From Chachezhania sediminis (GTDB taxonomy: Bacteria > Pseudomonadota > Alphaproteobacteria > Rhodobacterales > Rhodobacteraceae): 64,000 nucleotides of DNA. The position numbers and the translations under genes are program-made. The first letter of the stretch is position 1, and every line of letters begins with the position of its first letter. Below the pieces are notes generated by a model. That model was not told the DNA's origin, made no database searches, and was given only the letters and a program-made list of their open reading frames with translations. The stretch covers positions 992,001 to 1,056,000 of the forward strand of contig NZ_VOPH01000001.1 of NCBI RefSeq assembly GCF_009765275.1, given 5' to 3'. Positions 8,169-17,134 of the stretch are shown in pieces.

Positions 8169-9143
8169 TCAGGCGTCCACGTTCGCGAACTGGGTGCCCG
8201 CGTTGCCCTTGCCGCCTGTCTTGGTCCAGTCGCGCTTGACCCCCAGCTTCAGCAGGATGGCCGAGGCTACGAAGATCGACGAATAGGTGCCGACAACGAT
8301 GCCCCAGGTCATTGCGAAGACGAAGCCGCGGATCACGTCGCCGCCCAGAACCAGCAGCGCGATCAGCGCCAGAAGCGTGGTGCCAGAGGTCATAAGCGTC
8401 CGCGACAGCGTCTCGTTGATCGACAGGTTCAGCACGTCCTTCAGGACCAGTTGCTTGTACTTGCGCAGGTTTTCCCGCACCCGGTCGAAGACGACCACGG
8501 TATCGTTCAACGAATACCCCACGATGGTCAGAAGCGCCGCGATGATCGCCAGGTCGAACTTGATCTGCACGATGGAAAAGACGCCGATGGTCAGCACCAC
8601 GTCGTGGATCAGGGCCGCCACGGCGCCCACCGCGAACTGCCATTCGAAGCGCAGCCAGATGTAGACCAGGACCGCTGCTATGGCCAGCGACACGGCCAGG
8701 ATCGCGGTCTGGATCAACTCGCCCGACACCTTAGGCCCGACGCTTTCGACCGAGACGAAGCGGATGTCCGGCGTCACGCCGGCCAGCGCGGCTTCAACCG
8801 TCTCGACCATTTCGGCACTGGCCGCTTCCTGATCGTCCTGCGACTGGATGCGGATCATCGCCACGTGCTGGTCTTCGGCAAAGGTCGGGTCGAAGATCTC
8901 GGTGATCGTGATGTCGCCCAGGCCCAGTTCGTCGATGGCGGCGCGATAGTCGCCGACATCCACGGCCTGGGTGCTTTCCGTCCGGATCGTGGTGCCACCC
9001 CGGAAATCGATGCCGAAGTTCAGCCCCAGCATCAGGAACGACACCAGCGACCCAAGCATCAACAGGCCCGAGATCCCCAGCCACAGCTTGGAGCGGCTGA
9101 AGAAGTCGATCTTGGTCTCGTCGGGAATCAGTCTCATGCGCAT
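8169..9143 (-). CDS. secF: Protein translocase subunit SecF
   Basis: This 324-residue inner-membrane protein begins with a transmembrane helix, then GIDFRGGTTIR (D1 motif), a periplasmic domain, and five helices with VGYSLNDTVVVFDRVRENLR, the SecF signature. With SecD and YajC it forms the proton-driven accessory complex that pulls substrates from SecYEG. It follows secD by 4 bases. Confidence 0.98.
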   Translation of the reverse strand: MRMRLIPDETKIDFFSRSKLWLGISGLLMLGSLVSFLMLGLNFGIDFRGGTTIRTESTQAVDVGDYRAAIDELGLGDITITEIFDPTFAEDQHVAMIRIQSQDDQEAASAEMVETVEAALAGVTPDIRFVSVESVGPKVSGELIQTAILAVSLAIAAVLVYIWLRFEWQFAVGAVAALIHDVVLTIGVFSIVQIKFDLAIIAALLTIVGYSLNDTVVVFDRVRENLRKYKQLVLKDVLNLSINETLSRTLMTSGTTLLALIALLVLGGDVIRGFVFAMTWGIVVGTYSSIFVASAILLKLGVKRDWTKTGGKGNAGTQFANVDA

Positions 9144-9147
9144 CTGA

Positions 9148-10809
9148 TCAGACCTCGATTGTCTTCGGCCGGCGACGGTCGAACCATGTGACGATCATCA
9201 CCCGGGTGACATAGATCGCCGTGAAGACCGAGGTCAGGATGCCCAGGCCCAGCGTGATCGCGAAGCCCCGCACGGGACCAGAGCCCATGACATAGAGGAT
9301 CACGGCCGTGATGAAGGTGGTGATGTTCGCGTCCAGGATCGCCGACAGTGCCTTTTCATAGCCCAGCTGGATCGCCCGGGCCGGGCCCTTGGCGGTCTTC
9401 AGTTCCTCGCGGATCCGTTCGAAGATCAGCACGTTGGCGTCGACCGCCATGCCGACCGTCAGCACGATCCCCGCGATCCCCGGCAGGGTCAGCGTGGCCC
9501 CGATCACCGACAGAAGGCCGAACATCAGCCCGATATTGATGATCAGCGCAATATTCGCGAAGACCCCGAACAGGCCATAGGTCAGGAACATGAAGATCAG
9601 CACCGCGGCGAAGGCCACGGCGGACGCGATCTTGCCCGCGTCGATCGAATCCTGCCCCAGTTCCGGCCCGATGGAGCGTTCTTCCAGGAAGGTCAACTCC
9701 GCCGGCAGGGCCCCGGCCCGCAGCAGCACCGCCAGGTCGGTCGACCCTTCGACGGTGAAGTTGCCGGTGATGATGCCCGACCCGCCCGGGATGTGGCTCT
9801 GGATCACCGGGGCGCTGATGACCTCGTCATCCAGCACGATGGCGAAGGGCGAACCGATATGTTCGGCGGTATAGTCGCCGAAACGCCGCGCGCCATGCGG
9901 GTTGAAGCGGAAGTTGACCGCCGGCCGGCCGTTCTGGTCGAAGGCAGGCTGCGCGTCCACCAGATCCTCGCCCGTCACGACGGGGACGGCATCGACGATG
10001 TAAAAGGTGCCCGGTTCGTCCATCGACGGAATCAGCTTGTTGCCGACGCCGGCGCTGGCATTTTCGTCGCTGGTCCGGTTGATCACCGCGTTGAAGGTCA
10101 GCTGGGCGGTCGTGCCGATGATGTCCTTCAGTTCCGCGGCCGATCCCACGCCCGGCACCTGGATCAGGATGCGGTCGGCGCCCTGACGCTGGATCGTGGG
10201 TTCGCGCGTTCCAGCCTCGTCGATCCGGCGGCGAATGATTTCAAGAGCTTGGCGGACCGTCCTGTCATCGGATGCGATCTTCTCGGCGTCCGACAGGGTG
10301 ATCACGATCTCGTCGCCCTGGGCGGACACCACGATGTCGTTCGATCCCACGCCCGTCAGCGTGGTGATCGGCTGGGCCAGTTTCCGGACCGAGGCCAGGG
10401 CCTGCGCCATGTTTTCCGGCTTGGAGATCTTGACGCGCAGCGTGCCGTCCTGGGCGGGCTGGCGGCGGATGGTGCCGACGGTGTCGCGCTCGTCGCGCAA
10501 CGTGTCCCGCACCTCGGGCCAGAGCGCCTCCATCTTGGCGGCATAGACCTCCTGCACCTGCACTTCGGCCAGAAGATGCGCCCCGCCCCGCAGGTCGAGG
10601 CCAAGGTTCACGAGGTCGGAGGGAAGCCAGTTCGGCCAGAGCGCGGCATCCGCCTCCAGCCCGGGCGTGCTGCCGCGGGCCTCGATGGCCTTCACGGCAT
10701 CGTTGTGAAGCTCCACCCGTCCGTAGAACAGGTTGGGAGCGGCGAAGACCAGCCCGGCGGCGCAAACCATCCAGACCAGAACTCGCTTCCAAGTTTCAAT
10801 GTAAAGCAT
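9148..10809 (-). CDS. secD: Protein translocase subunit SecD
   Basis: This 553-residue SecD has an N-terminal helix followed by LGLDLRGGAHLLAEV. Large periplasmic P1 and P2 domains precede the C-terminal RND-like membrane domain with GMAVDANVLIFERIREEL. The length matches alphaproteobacterial SecD. The ATG lies 24 bases after the yajC stop, and the yajC-secD-secF order supports a single operon on the minus strand. Confidence 0.98.
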   Translation of the reverse strand: MLYIETWKRVLVWMVCAAGLVFAAPNLFYGRVELHNDAVKAIEARGSTPGLEADAALWPNWLPSDLVNLGLDLRGGAHLLAEVQVQEVYAAKMEALWPEVRDTLRDERDTVGTIRRQPAQDGTLRVKISKPENMAQALASVRKLAQPITTLTGVGSNDIVVSAQGDEIVITLSDAEKIASDDRTVRQALEIIRRRIDEAGTREPTIQRQGADRILIQVPGVGSAAELKDIIGTTAQLTFNAVINRTSDENASAGVGNKLIPSMDEPGTFYIVDAVPVVTGEDLVDAQPAFDQNGRPAVNFRFNPHGARRFGDYTAEHIGSPFAIVLDDEVISAPVIQSHIPGGSGIITGNFTVEGSTDLAVLLRAGALPAELTFLEERSIGPELGQDSIDAGKIASAVAFAAVLIFMFLTYGLFGVFANIALIINIGLMFGLLSVIGATLTLPGIAGIVLTVGMAVDANVLIFERIREELKTAKGPARAIQLGYEKALSAILDANITTFITAVILYVMGSGPVRGFAITLGLGILTSVFTAIYVTRVMIVTWFDRRRPKTIEV

Positions 10810-10833
10810 TGGCGGCTAACGCCTTTTCAGGGG

Positions 10834-11118
10834 TCAGCTTGCGGCCGGCTCGGTTTTGGACACGACCTGCGCGATGGTGGACTTCACCACGCGGACCTTG
10901 ACGTTCTCGGCCAGTTCGACCTCGACCTCGCCGTCTTCCTTGACCTTGGTGACCTTGCCGATCAGCCCGCCCTGGGTGATGACCTGGTCGCCGCGACGCA
11001 GGCCTTCGACCATGGCCTTATGCTGTTTGACCTTCTGCTGCTGCGGCCGGATCAGCAGGAAGTACATGATCACGAAGATCAGGATCAGCGGCAGAAACTG
11101 GGCGAGTGCACCGTCCAT
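10834..11118 (-). CDS. yajC: Preprotein translocase subunit YajC
   Basis: This 94-residue single-pass protein has a transmembrane helix at about residues 7-22, then the hallmark LLIRPQQQKVKQHKAMVEGL. The C-terminal small beta domain contains GDQVITQGGLIGKV. It associates with SecDF. It is the first gene of the yajC-secD-secF operon. Confidence 0.97.
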   Translation of the reverse strand: MDGALAQFLPLILIFVIMYFLLIRPQQQKVKQHKAMVEGLRRGDQVITQGGLIGKVTKVKEDGEVEVELAENVKVRVVKSTIAQVVSKTEPAAS

Positions 11119-11316
11119 GAAGAGGTCCCTTGTAGCTTTGGAGACGGGGCTCCCTGCCCCCTCGGAGAAGTTTGGCGGAACCTAGTGCCTGCCGGTCCCC
11201 GATGCAAGGCGGCCCCGGACAGGGGGGCGTGGGGGTGGGTTTGTGTGGGTTTGTACAAAACTTGGAGGGGGTGGAGTCCGGTTTGTACATCGCAAACCTT
11301 GTTCAACATCGTCCCA

Positions 11317-11342
11317 AATTTGATCTCAGATCGAATTTGATC
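11317..11342. repeat. Short direct repeat beside the HEPN-like gene
   Basis: AATTTGATC occurs at 11317-11325 and again at 11334-11342, with GATCTCAGATC overlapping the first copy. It sits at the GC-to-AT compositional boundary just past the 3' end of the HEPN-like gene. It could be an insertion scar or chance. Confidence 0.35.
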
Positions 11343-11353
11343 ATATTCTTCAG

Positions 11354-12745
11354 CTAGCGTACCGGCCCAAGAATCGATAGTCTGTTTGTCTCAGGAGGAA
11401 GACGTCCAGTGTCCCGAGCCTTTTTAATGGCTTCCTCGTTTGGGTCAGGATGCTCGTGCAGCGCTCCGCCAAAAATTCTAGCTTTAATGCATTCGGCAAC
11501 AATCAGCTCCAAATCCTCGATTGGATCGAAGCCATACCTACTAAAGTATTTTGGGTACTTACTAGAATCGTACACATCTGGCGCGCCACCATGGATTACC
11601 GAGGCCCTGAGCTTCAGGATCTTGCGCAGCCTACCCTCATCAATTTCACCCCCCAATGTAGCTCGAACACCATCCACTACTGATTGGGTCGCATTCTCAG
11701 GATCCCCAAAGATTGCATCGATCGCCATGCAAAGCACTGGAAACCTCTCTTCCGGCGTCAATGCCCAAGCGCGATAGAAGTACTCCAAAGCCTTAAGTTC
11801 ACGCCGAACAGCACCAGCAGAGGAATTGAACTTTTCCGCCAGGAGGGCGAGCCAACCCAAGTCATCTTCACTTAAGTTAATATCGTATGCGCAAGGGGGA
11901 GTGTGCGGCCTTTCATTGATCACGCTATAAGTGATTCCTCTTTCAGAAATAGTGCATCGCCCGCCGTACACTGTCCGAAGCGAAAACATGTAACGACAGT
12001 AGTGAGGCTGCGTAAGAGCGACAGCCGCAAGTATTGCTGATCTTGCTTTCAAAGCAGAACGGTAGTCAGGACTAAATACACCCAGCCAGCTAATTGGATG
12101 CCAGGTGGAAGGCTTCTCATCAAGAACTGGCGGGAAGTTTTTTGGGTTAAGCTTCGCGCGTCTGGGATTATCTTTCAATTGGAAGGCGTCTTCCGCCGCT
12201 GACGATGAGAAGAAGAAGCCCTCCAATAAAAGCGCCTGCTCCACCTTAATCGTTCCTAGCGGAAAATATGAAAACTCATTCGGAGGTCGAAAAAGTGGGC
12301 TCCGAGACAGCTCCGCCGCCAATTCAACCTTTTTCTCATGGGAAATGAGGCTATCAAACGGTCGATTCACCTCTGTCTCATCCAGCACTGCTTCAACCAC
12401 CCAAAAACTGTCCGCAACAAAGTCAAATATTTTCTTTTTGACCTCGATCAGCGGAAGCGCCTTCAAGTAAGTCGGCCCATTGCTGCGCAGATACAAAGCC
12501 GCAAGGTTAAGCTGGACGGGATGGTAGTAGATCACGGCCGAACAGGCTCTCTCAGACCAGCGCGATCTCGGACTACCTGTTTTAAAGTACGAATATATGC
12601 CATCCCTGCCCATAGAGAGGGTAATCGACGCAAGAATTTTTTCTATGAGTTCGAGCTGGATGCTTTTTGCCAAGTAATTCGCCCACATTGAAATCTTATA
12701 ACCGCGGCAGCAGTCGGACTGATCAGTGCATTTAAAACCTTTCAC
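11354..12745 (-). CDS. Unrecognised 463-aa protein with C-terminal HEPN-like domain
   Basis: I do not recognise the N-terminal three quarters. Residues 1-20 include CXXXXXXCC-type cysteines and residues 25-290 are mixed alpha/beta with no known motif. Residues about 313-430 resemble ApeA-type HEPN domains: an amphipathic helix EYFYRAWALTPEERF, then AIDAIFGD, then LKLRASVIHGG, which supplies RX4H (Arg380, His385). HEPN proteins with this motif are usually metal-independent RNases, often in toxin-antitoxin or phage-defence systems. The gene is clearly less GC-rich than its neighbours and separates yajC from serS, so it was probably acquired. The start is GTG at 12745 with no strong Shine-Dalgarno. 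An ATG at residue 20 is an alternative. Defence function is inference only. Confidence 0.7.
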   Translation of the reverse strand: MKGFKCTDQSDCCRGYKISMWANYLAKSIQLELIEKILASITLSMGRDGIYSYFKTGSPRSRWSERACSAVIYYHPVQLNLAALYLRSNGPTYLKALPLIEVKKKIFDFVADSFWVVEAVLDETEVNRPFDSLISHEKKVELAAELSRSPLFRPPNEFSYFPLGTIKVEQALLLEGFFFSSSAAEDAFQLKDNPRRAKLNPKNFPPVLDEKPSTWHPISWLGVFSPDYRSALKARSAILAAVALTQPHYCRYMFSLRTVYGGRCTISERGITYSVINERPHTPPCAYDINLSEDDLGWLALLAEKFNSSAGAVRRELKALEYFYRAWALTPEERFPVLCMAIDAIFGDPENATQSVVDGVRATLGGEIDEGRLRKILKLRASVIHGGAPDVYDSSKYPKYFSRYGFDPIEDLELIVAECIKARIFGGALHEHPDPNEEAIKKARDTGRLPPETNRLSILGPVR

Positions 12746-12886
12746 ACTATTGCGCCACCAGACATATTCAACAAGAACGATTCATCGGTCGTTTGCCTAT
12801 TCGATGTAACACCACCACCTTCCCCTCCGCCCCGTCGCACGGCATAAGCAGGCTCGACACGACTCGGACCGCGAAGGACAGCCCTC

Positions 12887-14176
12887 ATGCACGACATCCG
12901 CGCCATTCGCGAGGCCCCGGAGGCCTTTGACGCAGCTCTCGCACGGCGGGGGGATGCGGCCGTCTCGGCCGCACTCCTGTCGCTCGACGAGGAGCGCCGG
13001 GCAAAGATCCTCGCCGCCGAGACCGCGCAGGCGGAGCAGAACCGCGCCTCGAAGGAGGTCGGCGCCGCCAAGGCCAAGGGCGACGAGGCCGAGTTCGAAC
13101 GGCTGCGCGCACTGGTCGCGGCCAAGAAGGACGAGGTGGCAGCGCTTCAGGCCGAGGCCAAGGCGCTGGATGACAAGCTGACCGACCAGCTGGCGCGGAT
13201 CGCGAACCTGCCGGCGGCGGATGTGCCCGACGGCGCGGACGAGAACGACAATGTCGAACAGCGCCGCTGGGGCACCCCGCGGGAACTGGCGTTCAAACCC
13301 AAGGAGCATTTCGAGATCGCGGGCGTCGTCCCGGGCATGGATTTCGCGACGGCGGTCAAGACCTCCGGCAGCCGCTTCGTGATGCTGAAGGGCGCGGTGG
13401 CCAAGATCCACCGGGCGCTGGCGCAGTTCATGCTGGACACGCATACCGAAGAGAACGGCCTGACCGAAGTGCAAAGCCCGGTGCTGGTCCGGGACGAGGC
13501 GATGTACGGCACCGACAAGCTGCCGAAGTTCGGGGATGACAGCTATCAGACCACCAATGGCTGGTGGCTGATCCCGACGTCCGAAGTGACGCTGACCTAT
13601 TCGGTGGCCGGCGATATCCTGGATGCAGGTGATCTGCCGATCCGGATGACGTCCCACACGCTGTGCTTCCGGTCCGAGGCGGGGTCGGCGGGGCGCGACA
13701 CGTCCGGCATGCTGCGCCAGCACCAGTTCGAGAAGGTCGAGATGGTGTCGATCACCCATCCGGACGAAAGCGACGCGGAGCAGCAGCGGATGCTGAAATG
13801 CGCCGAAGGGATCCTGGAAAAGCTGGGTGTTCCCTACCGGACCGTGCTGCTGTGCACCGGCGACATGGGCTTTGGCGCGCGGCGGACCTTCGATATCGAG
13901 GCCTGGCTGCCGGGACAGAACACGTATCGCGAGATTTCCAGCGTGTCGACCACGGGCGATTTTCAGGCCCGGCGGATGAATGCCCGGTTCCGCGAGGACG
14001 GCGGCAAGCCGCAATTCGTCCACACGCTGAACGGGTCGGGTCTGGCCGTGGGGCGCTGCCTGATCGCGGTGCTGGAGAACGGGCAGGAAGAGGACGGATC
14101 GGTCACGCTGCCGTCCGTTCTGGCGCCCTATCTCGGCGGCAAGCTGACGCTGACCGCCGAGGGCGTTCTGGCCTGA
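12887..14176 (+). CDS. serS: Serine--tRNA ligase
   Basis: This 429-residue class II aminoacyl-tRNA synthetase charges tRNA-Ser with serine. The N-terminal coiled-coil arm (residues about 30-100, Ala/Lys/Glu-rich) is followed by the catalytic core with TSEVTLT (motif-1 region), [21 protein letters not shown] (motif 2) and [17 protein letters not shown] (motif 3). The ATG at 12887 follows GAAGGA. It converges with the HhH protein gene with only 3 bases between the stops. Confidence 0.98.
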   Translation: MHDIRAIREAPEAFDAALARRGDAAVSAALLSLDEERRAKILAAETAQAEQNRASKEVGAAKAKGDEAEFERLRALVAAKKDEVAALQAEAKALDDKLTDQLARIANLPAADVPDGADENDNVEQRRWGTPRELAFKPKEHFEIAGVVPGMDFATAVKTSGSRFVMLKGAVAKIHRALAQFMLDTHTEENGLTEVQSPVLVRDEAMYGTDKLPKFGDDSYQTTNGWWLIPTSEVTLTYSVAGDILDAGDLPIRMTSHTLCFRSEAGSAGRDTSGMLRQHQFEKVEMVSITHPDESDAEQQRMLKCAEGILEKLGVPYRTVLLCTGDMGFGARRTFDIEAWLPGQNTYREISSVSTTGDFQARRMNARFREDGGKPQFVHTLNGSGLAVGRCLIAVLENGQEEDGSVTLPSVLAPYLGGKLTLTAEGVLA

Positions 14177-14179
14177 CGC

Positions 14180-14881
14180 CTACTTCGTAAGCTTGTCGAC
14201 CAGGGCCGCGGCTTTCGCGGCCTTGGCTTCGGCGCGCCTTCGGGCCTCTTCCGCGCGCAGGGCGGCCTTTTCCGCCTTGGCTGCCGCCTCTGTGGCCTTC
14301 TTCTCGGCCTTCTGGGCACTGCGCTCGGCCTTCTTGTGCGCCTTTTCCGCCGCGGCGACGGCCTGGGCGGCCTTCTTGCCGGATTTCTTCGCAGGCACGG
14401 TGTCCGCCGCGGGCACAGGGACCGGGGCGGCCGCCACGACCGGGGCTGCCATGGGCGTCACCGCCTTTGGCTTGGCCACCGGCGCCGTCTTCACGCGCGC
14501 GGTCCGGCGGGCCGGCTTGCGCTTGGGCGTGCTGGCGGCGGTTTCCGCCTCGGCCGCCTTGACGGCGGCGGTGCGGGCCTTGGGGGCTGGCTTGCGCTTG
14601 GCCGCCGGCTGGGCGGCAGGCTTGGGCGCGGTCTTGGGAGCGGTCTTCTGGGCGGCAGAAACGCGCTTCGGTGCCGGCTTCGCGGTGGACGGTGCCGGCG
14701 CCGCCGTCTCTGCCTTGGCGGCAGCCACCAGGCGTTCGGCGCGCTGCGCGCTGACGCCCTTGATCGCGGTCAATGTCCCAGGATCGGCGGCGGCCAGATC
14801 CTCGGCCGTGGTTATCCCGTTTTCGGCGAGCGCTTTCACCAGGGCCGGACCGACCCCGTGCACGCGGTTGATGGACGTCAT
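14180..14881 (-). CDS. Helix-hairpin-helix protein with Ala/Lys/Pro-rich tail
   Basis: This 233-residue protein has three parts. Residues 1-57 form a HhH_5-type double helix-hairpin-helix module (VHGVGPALVKAL, IKGVSAQRAERL). Residues 60-170 are low-complexity Ala/Lys/Pro, resembling a histone H1 tail. Residues 171-230 are a charged Ala-rich helix (AEKAHKKAERSAQKAEKK). The ATG at 14881 is preceded by AGAAGGAG, which is far stronger than the upstream in-frame ATG. Nucleic-acid binding is likely from HhH plus the basic tail. The specific role is unknown, and it could be a nucleoid-associated or ribosome-related protein. Confidence 0.75.
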   Translation of the reverse strand: MTSINRVHGVGPALVKALAENGITTAEDLAAADPGTLTAIKGVSAQRAERLVAAAKAETAAPAPSTAKPAPKRVSAAQKTAPKTAPKPAAQPAAKRKPAPKARTAAVKAAEAETAASTPKRKPARRTARVKTAPVAKPKAVTPMAAPVVAAAPVPVPAADTVPAKKSGKKAAQAVAAAEKAHKKAERSAQKAEKKATEAAAKAEKAALRAEEARRRAEAKAAKAAALVDKLTK

Positions 14882-15010
14882 GTCAACTCCTTCTGTCGCC
14901 CGCATCTCTTCGCGCAGCCTTCGGGCGCGCGGCCCTGCCGGGCCCGGCAGGGCCTGTTTCGAGCATATCGTATGTATATACACCGCAAAAAGCCCTCAAT
15001 CCTCAATACG

Positions 15011-15039
15011 AAAAAGCGCGGCGTATTGCACGCCGCGCT
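15011..15039 (-). terminator. Rho-independent terminator of the desaturase gene
   Basis: AGCGCGGCGT and ACGCCGCGCT form a perfect 10-bp stem. Read on the minus strand it is followed by TTTTT (15011-15015), about 35 bases past the desaturase stop. Confidence 0.9.
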
Positions 15040-15073
15040 GCCGAAATCGGGTCTGCGATGAGATCAGATTGGA

Positions 15074-16060
15074 TCAGGCCGTCAGCGGCGCCTGACGCGC
15101 CCGCCCGGCCTTCGGGAAGGGCACCAGGCGGTTGTTCTCTTCGTCCCACAGCTTCAGCCGCAGGGCCGCCACCGCTTCCGGGAACTTGATCCGGCGCAGC
15201 TGGACGTCCTCGGGCAGGCTGTAGTGGCACTTGCGCAGCCGGTAGCAGGGAATGCGCGCGTTATAGTGGTGGATGTCGTGAAGCGTGATCCAGGCCACCG
15301 CCATGTCGAAGAACCAGCCGAAATCCAGGCAGGACGACCCCTGAAGCGCCGCGACCTGCGGGTTCAGGTCGGGACGGCGGTCCCAGTAGGTGTCTTCGAA
15401 ATTGTGTTGCAGGTAGACGAGGAACACTCCGATCATGCCGCCCAGCATCGAGGCGCCGAACCACACCGCCAGACCGGTCCAGCCGGCCACCATGTAAAGA
15501 AGCCCCACGGCGACCAGGATCGCCAGGTTGTGCAGGATCACGCCCATGGCGCCGAACTTCATCGTGTTCTTGGGCCAGCGGTAGCGGAAGAAATAGGTAT
15601 ACAGCGCCCCCAGCGGCATCAGCATGAACGGGTTGCGGTACAGGCGGTAGAACAGCCGTTCCCAGAAGCCCGCCGCATTCCACTCCCGCAGGGTCATCGT
15701 GTAAATCTCGGTCGTTTCCCGGTGATCCAGATTGCCGACATAGGAATGGTGCAGGTTGTGGTTCTGCTTCATCACCTCGTGCGGGGCGAAGGTGAAGGGA
15801 GATATGATGTGGCCCGCAATCTCGTTCTGGCGGCGGGTCTCGAACAGGGCGTGGTGACCCAAATCGTGCTGCAGGACGTACATCCGCACCGCCGCGAAGG
15901 CGTGCACGATGACCGCCGGCGCCAGTATGTACCAGTGCTGGACGTAGATGATCCCGATCGCCAGCGAGGCGAAGTAGACCGCGAACGTCCCCAGATAATT
16001 GACCAGTGCCCAGCCATTGTCCTTGACGGCATAGGCGCGCGTATGTGCCCTCAGATCCAT
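15074..16060 (-). CDS. Fatty acid desaturase family protein
   Basis: This 328-residue membrane di-iron desaturase/hydroxylase has the three histidine boxes HDLGHH, HNLHHS and HDIHHYN. Hydrophobic pairs of helices precede box 1 and lie between boxes 2 and 3. The ATG at 16060 follows AAAGGGAG, and the longer upstream frame lacks similarity. The family includes delta-12/omega-6 acyl-lipid desaturases, related alkane hydroxylases and carotenoid ketolase-like enzymes. The substrate cannot be assigned, although the nearby acpP/fabG/fabD genes make a lipid role plausible. Confidence 0.9.
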   Translation of the reverse strand: MDLRAHTRAYAVKDNGWALVNYLGTFAVYFASLAIGIIYVQHWYILAPAVIVHAFAAVRMYVLQHDLGHHALFETRRQNEIAGHIISPFTFAPHEVMKQNHNLHHSYVGNLDHRETTEIYTMTLREWNAAGFWERLFYRLYRNPFMLMPLGALYTYFFRYRWPKNTMKFGAMGVILHNLAILVAVGLLYMVAGWTGLAVWFGASMLGGMIGVFLVYLQHNFEDTYWDRRPDLNPQVAALQGSSCLDFGWFFDMAVAWITLHDIHHYNARIPCYRLRKCHYSLPEDVQLRRIKFPEAVAALRLKLWDEENNRLVPFPKAGRARQAPLTA

Positions 16061-16552
16061 TGCCCACTCCCTTTCGTGCGGCAGGTCCCAGATGCCGGTC
16101 TGCGGCGGCCCCGGCGGGGCCGTGCAAAGGGGGAAGGCATGCGGATCGTCCGGGAACGTCCCGCGGCACCCCTTCCCCGGCTGGCGCAACATTAACGGGT
16201 CTTTAACCGGAGGTCACGGGGGGATTGCGGCGCTGCGGCAAGGGGATCGCGGCAAACCCTGCGTCACGGGCGGCGTGCTGCCGAAGGTCCGGGACGGGCA
16301 GCGGGGATGTCCCCCCGCTCCGGGCAGAAGGCCAATCGCGATCTGCGCCGGCCCCTGCCCTGCGTGCGGACGGCATTCGTATCCCGGATCGTGAATGAAT
16401 CGGCGGGGCCGTCGGGCCCCGCAACGGGCGCGACCGCAATGCCGGGCGCAGGCAAGCGGGACCGAAGCCCGTGAAAACGAAAAAGCGCCGCCGGAACCGG
16501 CAGCGCCCTTCTGTCATTCGTCAAGCGGTCCGACACAAGGCCGGACGGACGC
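16061..16552. other. Intergenic region between acpP and desaturase
   Basis: No gene is supported here. It holds the desaturase ribosome binding site, the acpP terminator (16480-16506) and a perfect GC-rich hairpin GCGGGGCC/GGCCCCGC at 16403-16422. Confidence 0.55.
16480..16506 (-). terminator. Rho-independent terminator of acpP
   Basis: AGCGCCGCCGG pairs with CCGGCAGCGC (one mismatch) around an AA loop. Read on the minus strand it is followed by a run of T residues (complement of 16480-16484), about 45 bases beyond the acpP stop. Confidence 0.85.
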
Positions 16553-16786
16553 TTACGATGCGTCGGTGATGAACTTGACCGCGTCGCCGAAGGTCTGGAT
16601 GGTTTCGGCCGCGTCGTCCGGGATCTCGATGCCGAACTCTTCTTCGAAGGCCATCACCAGCTCGACGGTGTCGAGGCTGTCCGCGCCCAGATCGTCGATG
16701 AACGAGGCGCTCTCGGTGACCTTGTCCTCTTCGACACCCAGATGCTCGACAACGATCTTCTTCACGCGGTCTGCGACGTCGCTCAT
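16553..16786 (-). CDS. acpP: Acyl carrier protein
   Basis: This 77-residue acidic protein carries growing acyl chains in type II fatty acid synthesis on a 4'-phosphopantetheine arm. The attachment serine lies in [18 protein letters not shown]. The sequence is close to other alphaproteobacterial AcpP. It sits downstream of fabD and fabG on the same strand, separated by a 348-base spacer with palindromes, so it probably has its own promoter. Confidence 0.98.
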   Translation of the reverse strand: MSDVADRVKKIVVEHLGVEEDKVTESASFIDDLGADSLDTVELVMAFEEEFGIEIPDDAAETIQTFGDAVKFITDAS

Positions 16787-16873
16787 ATCAGTCCCTCATT
16801 CCGTTCCGGGCCCTGCCCGATGTTGCGCGCCCCCCCGCGGGAAGACGTGCCAAATGCCCCAAATCGGGCGGTT

Positions 16874-16889
16874 CCAAGTGCCCACTTGG
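16874..16889. promoter_or_regulatory. Palindrome upstream of acpP
   Basis: CCAAGTG-CC-CACTTGG is a perfect 7+7 inverted repeat about 90 bases upstream of the acpP start. It is short-looped and lacks a U-tract, so it is more like a protein-binding site than a terminator. Confidence 0.4.
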
Positions 16890-16974
16890 GGCTGTTCGGC
16901 GCCGGAAACATGTGCATTCCGCGGCCCCAGCGCAACGGGCAACCTAAGGTAACAGCCCAGATGGCCCGTAAATT

Positions 16975-16996
16975 CTGTGCGCCGCCTATAGCACAG
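16975..16996. promoter_or_regulatory. CTGTGC-N10-GCACAG inverted repeat upstream of acpP
   Basis: A perfect 6+6 inverted repeat with a 10-base AT-containing centre, about 190 bases upstream of acpP. Two half-sites one helical turn apart suit a dimeric regulator. The regulator is unknown. Confidence 0.4.
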
Positions 16997-17134
16997 TCGC
17001 CCGCGATGGCAAACGCTTTCGCACCAAGAGAAACACGAGTTCTTTCACATCCGCCGGCGGTCCTTCGACCGGGCCGGCAGATATTCGCAACATCTTGATT
17101 TGCAATGATCTTCAACGGGCTTTCGCCCGATGGA

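Larger units (their letters stand above)
16787..17134. other. Intergenic region between fabG and acpP
   Basis: A 348-base spacer upstream of acpP. It holds two inverted repeats (listed separately) and presumably the acpP promoter. No ORF is supported. Confidence 0.6.

Noticed and set aside
11119-11353. RNA gene in the yajC-HEPN spacer
   Set aside because: The G/T-rich stretch near 11225-11290 has no tRNA-like cloverleaf or clear terminator structure.
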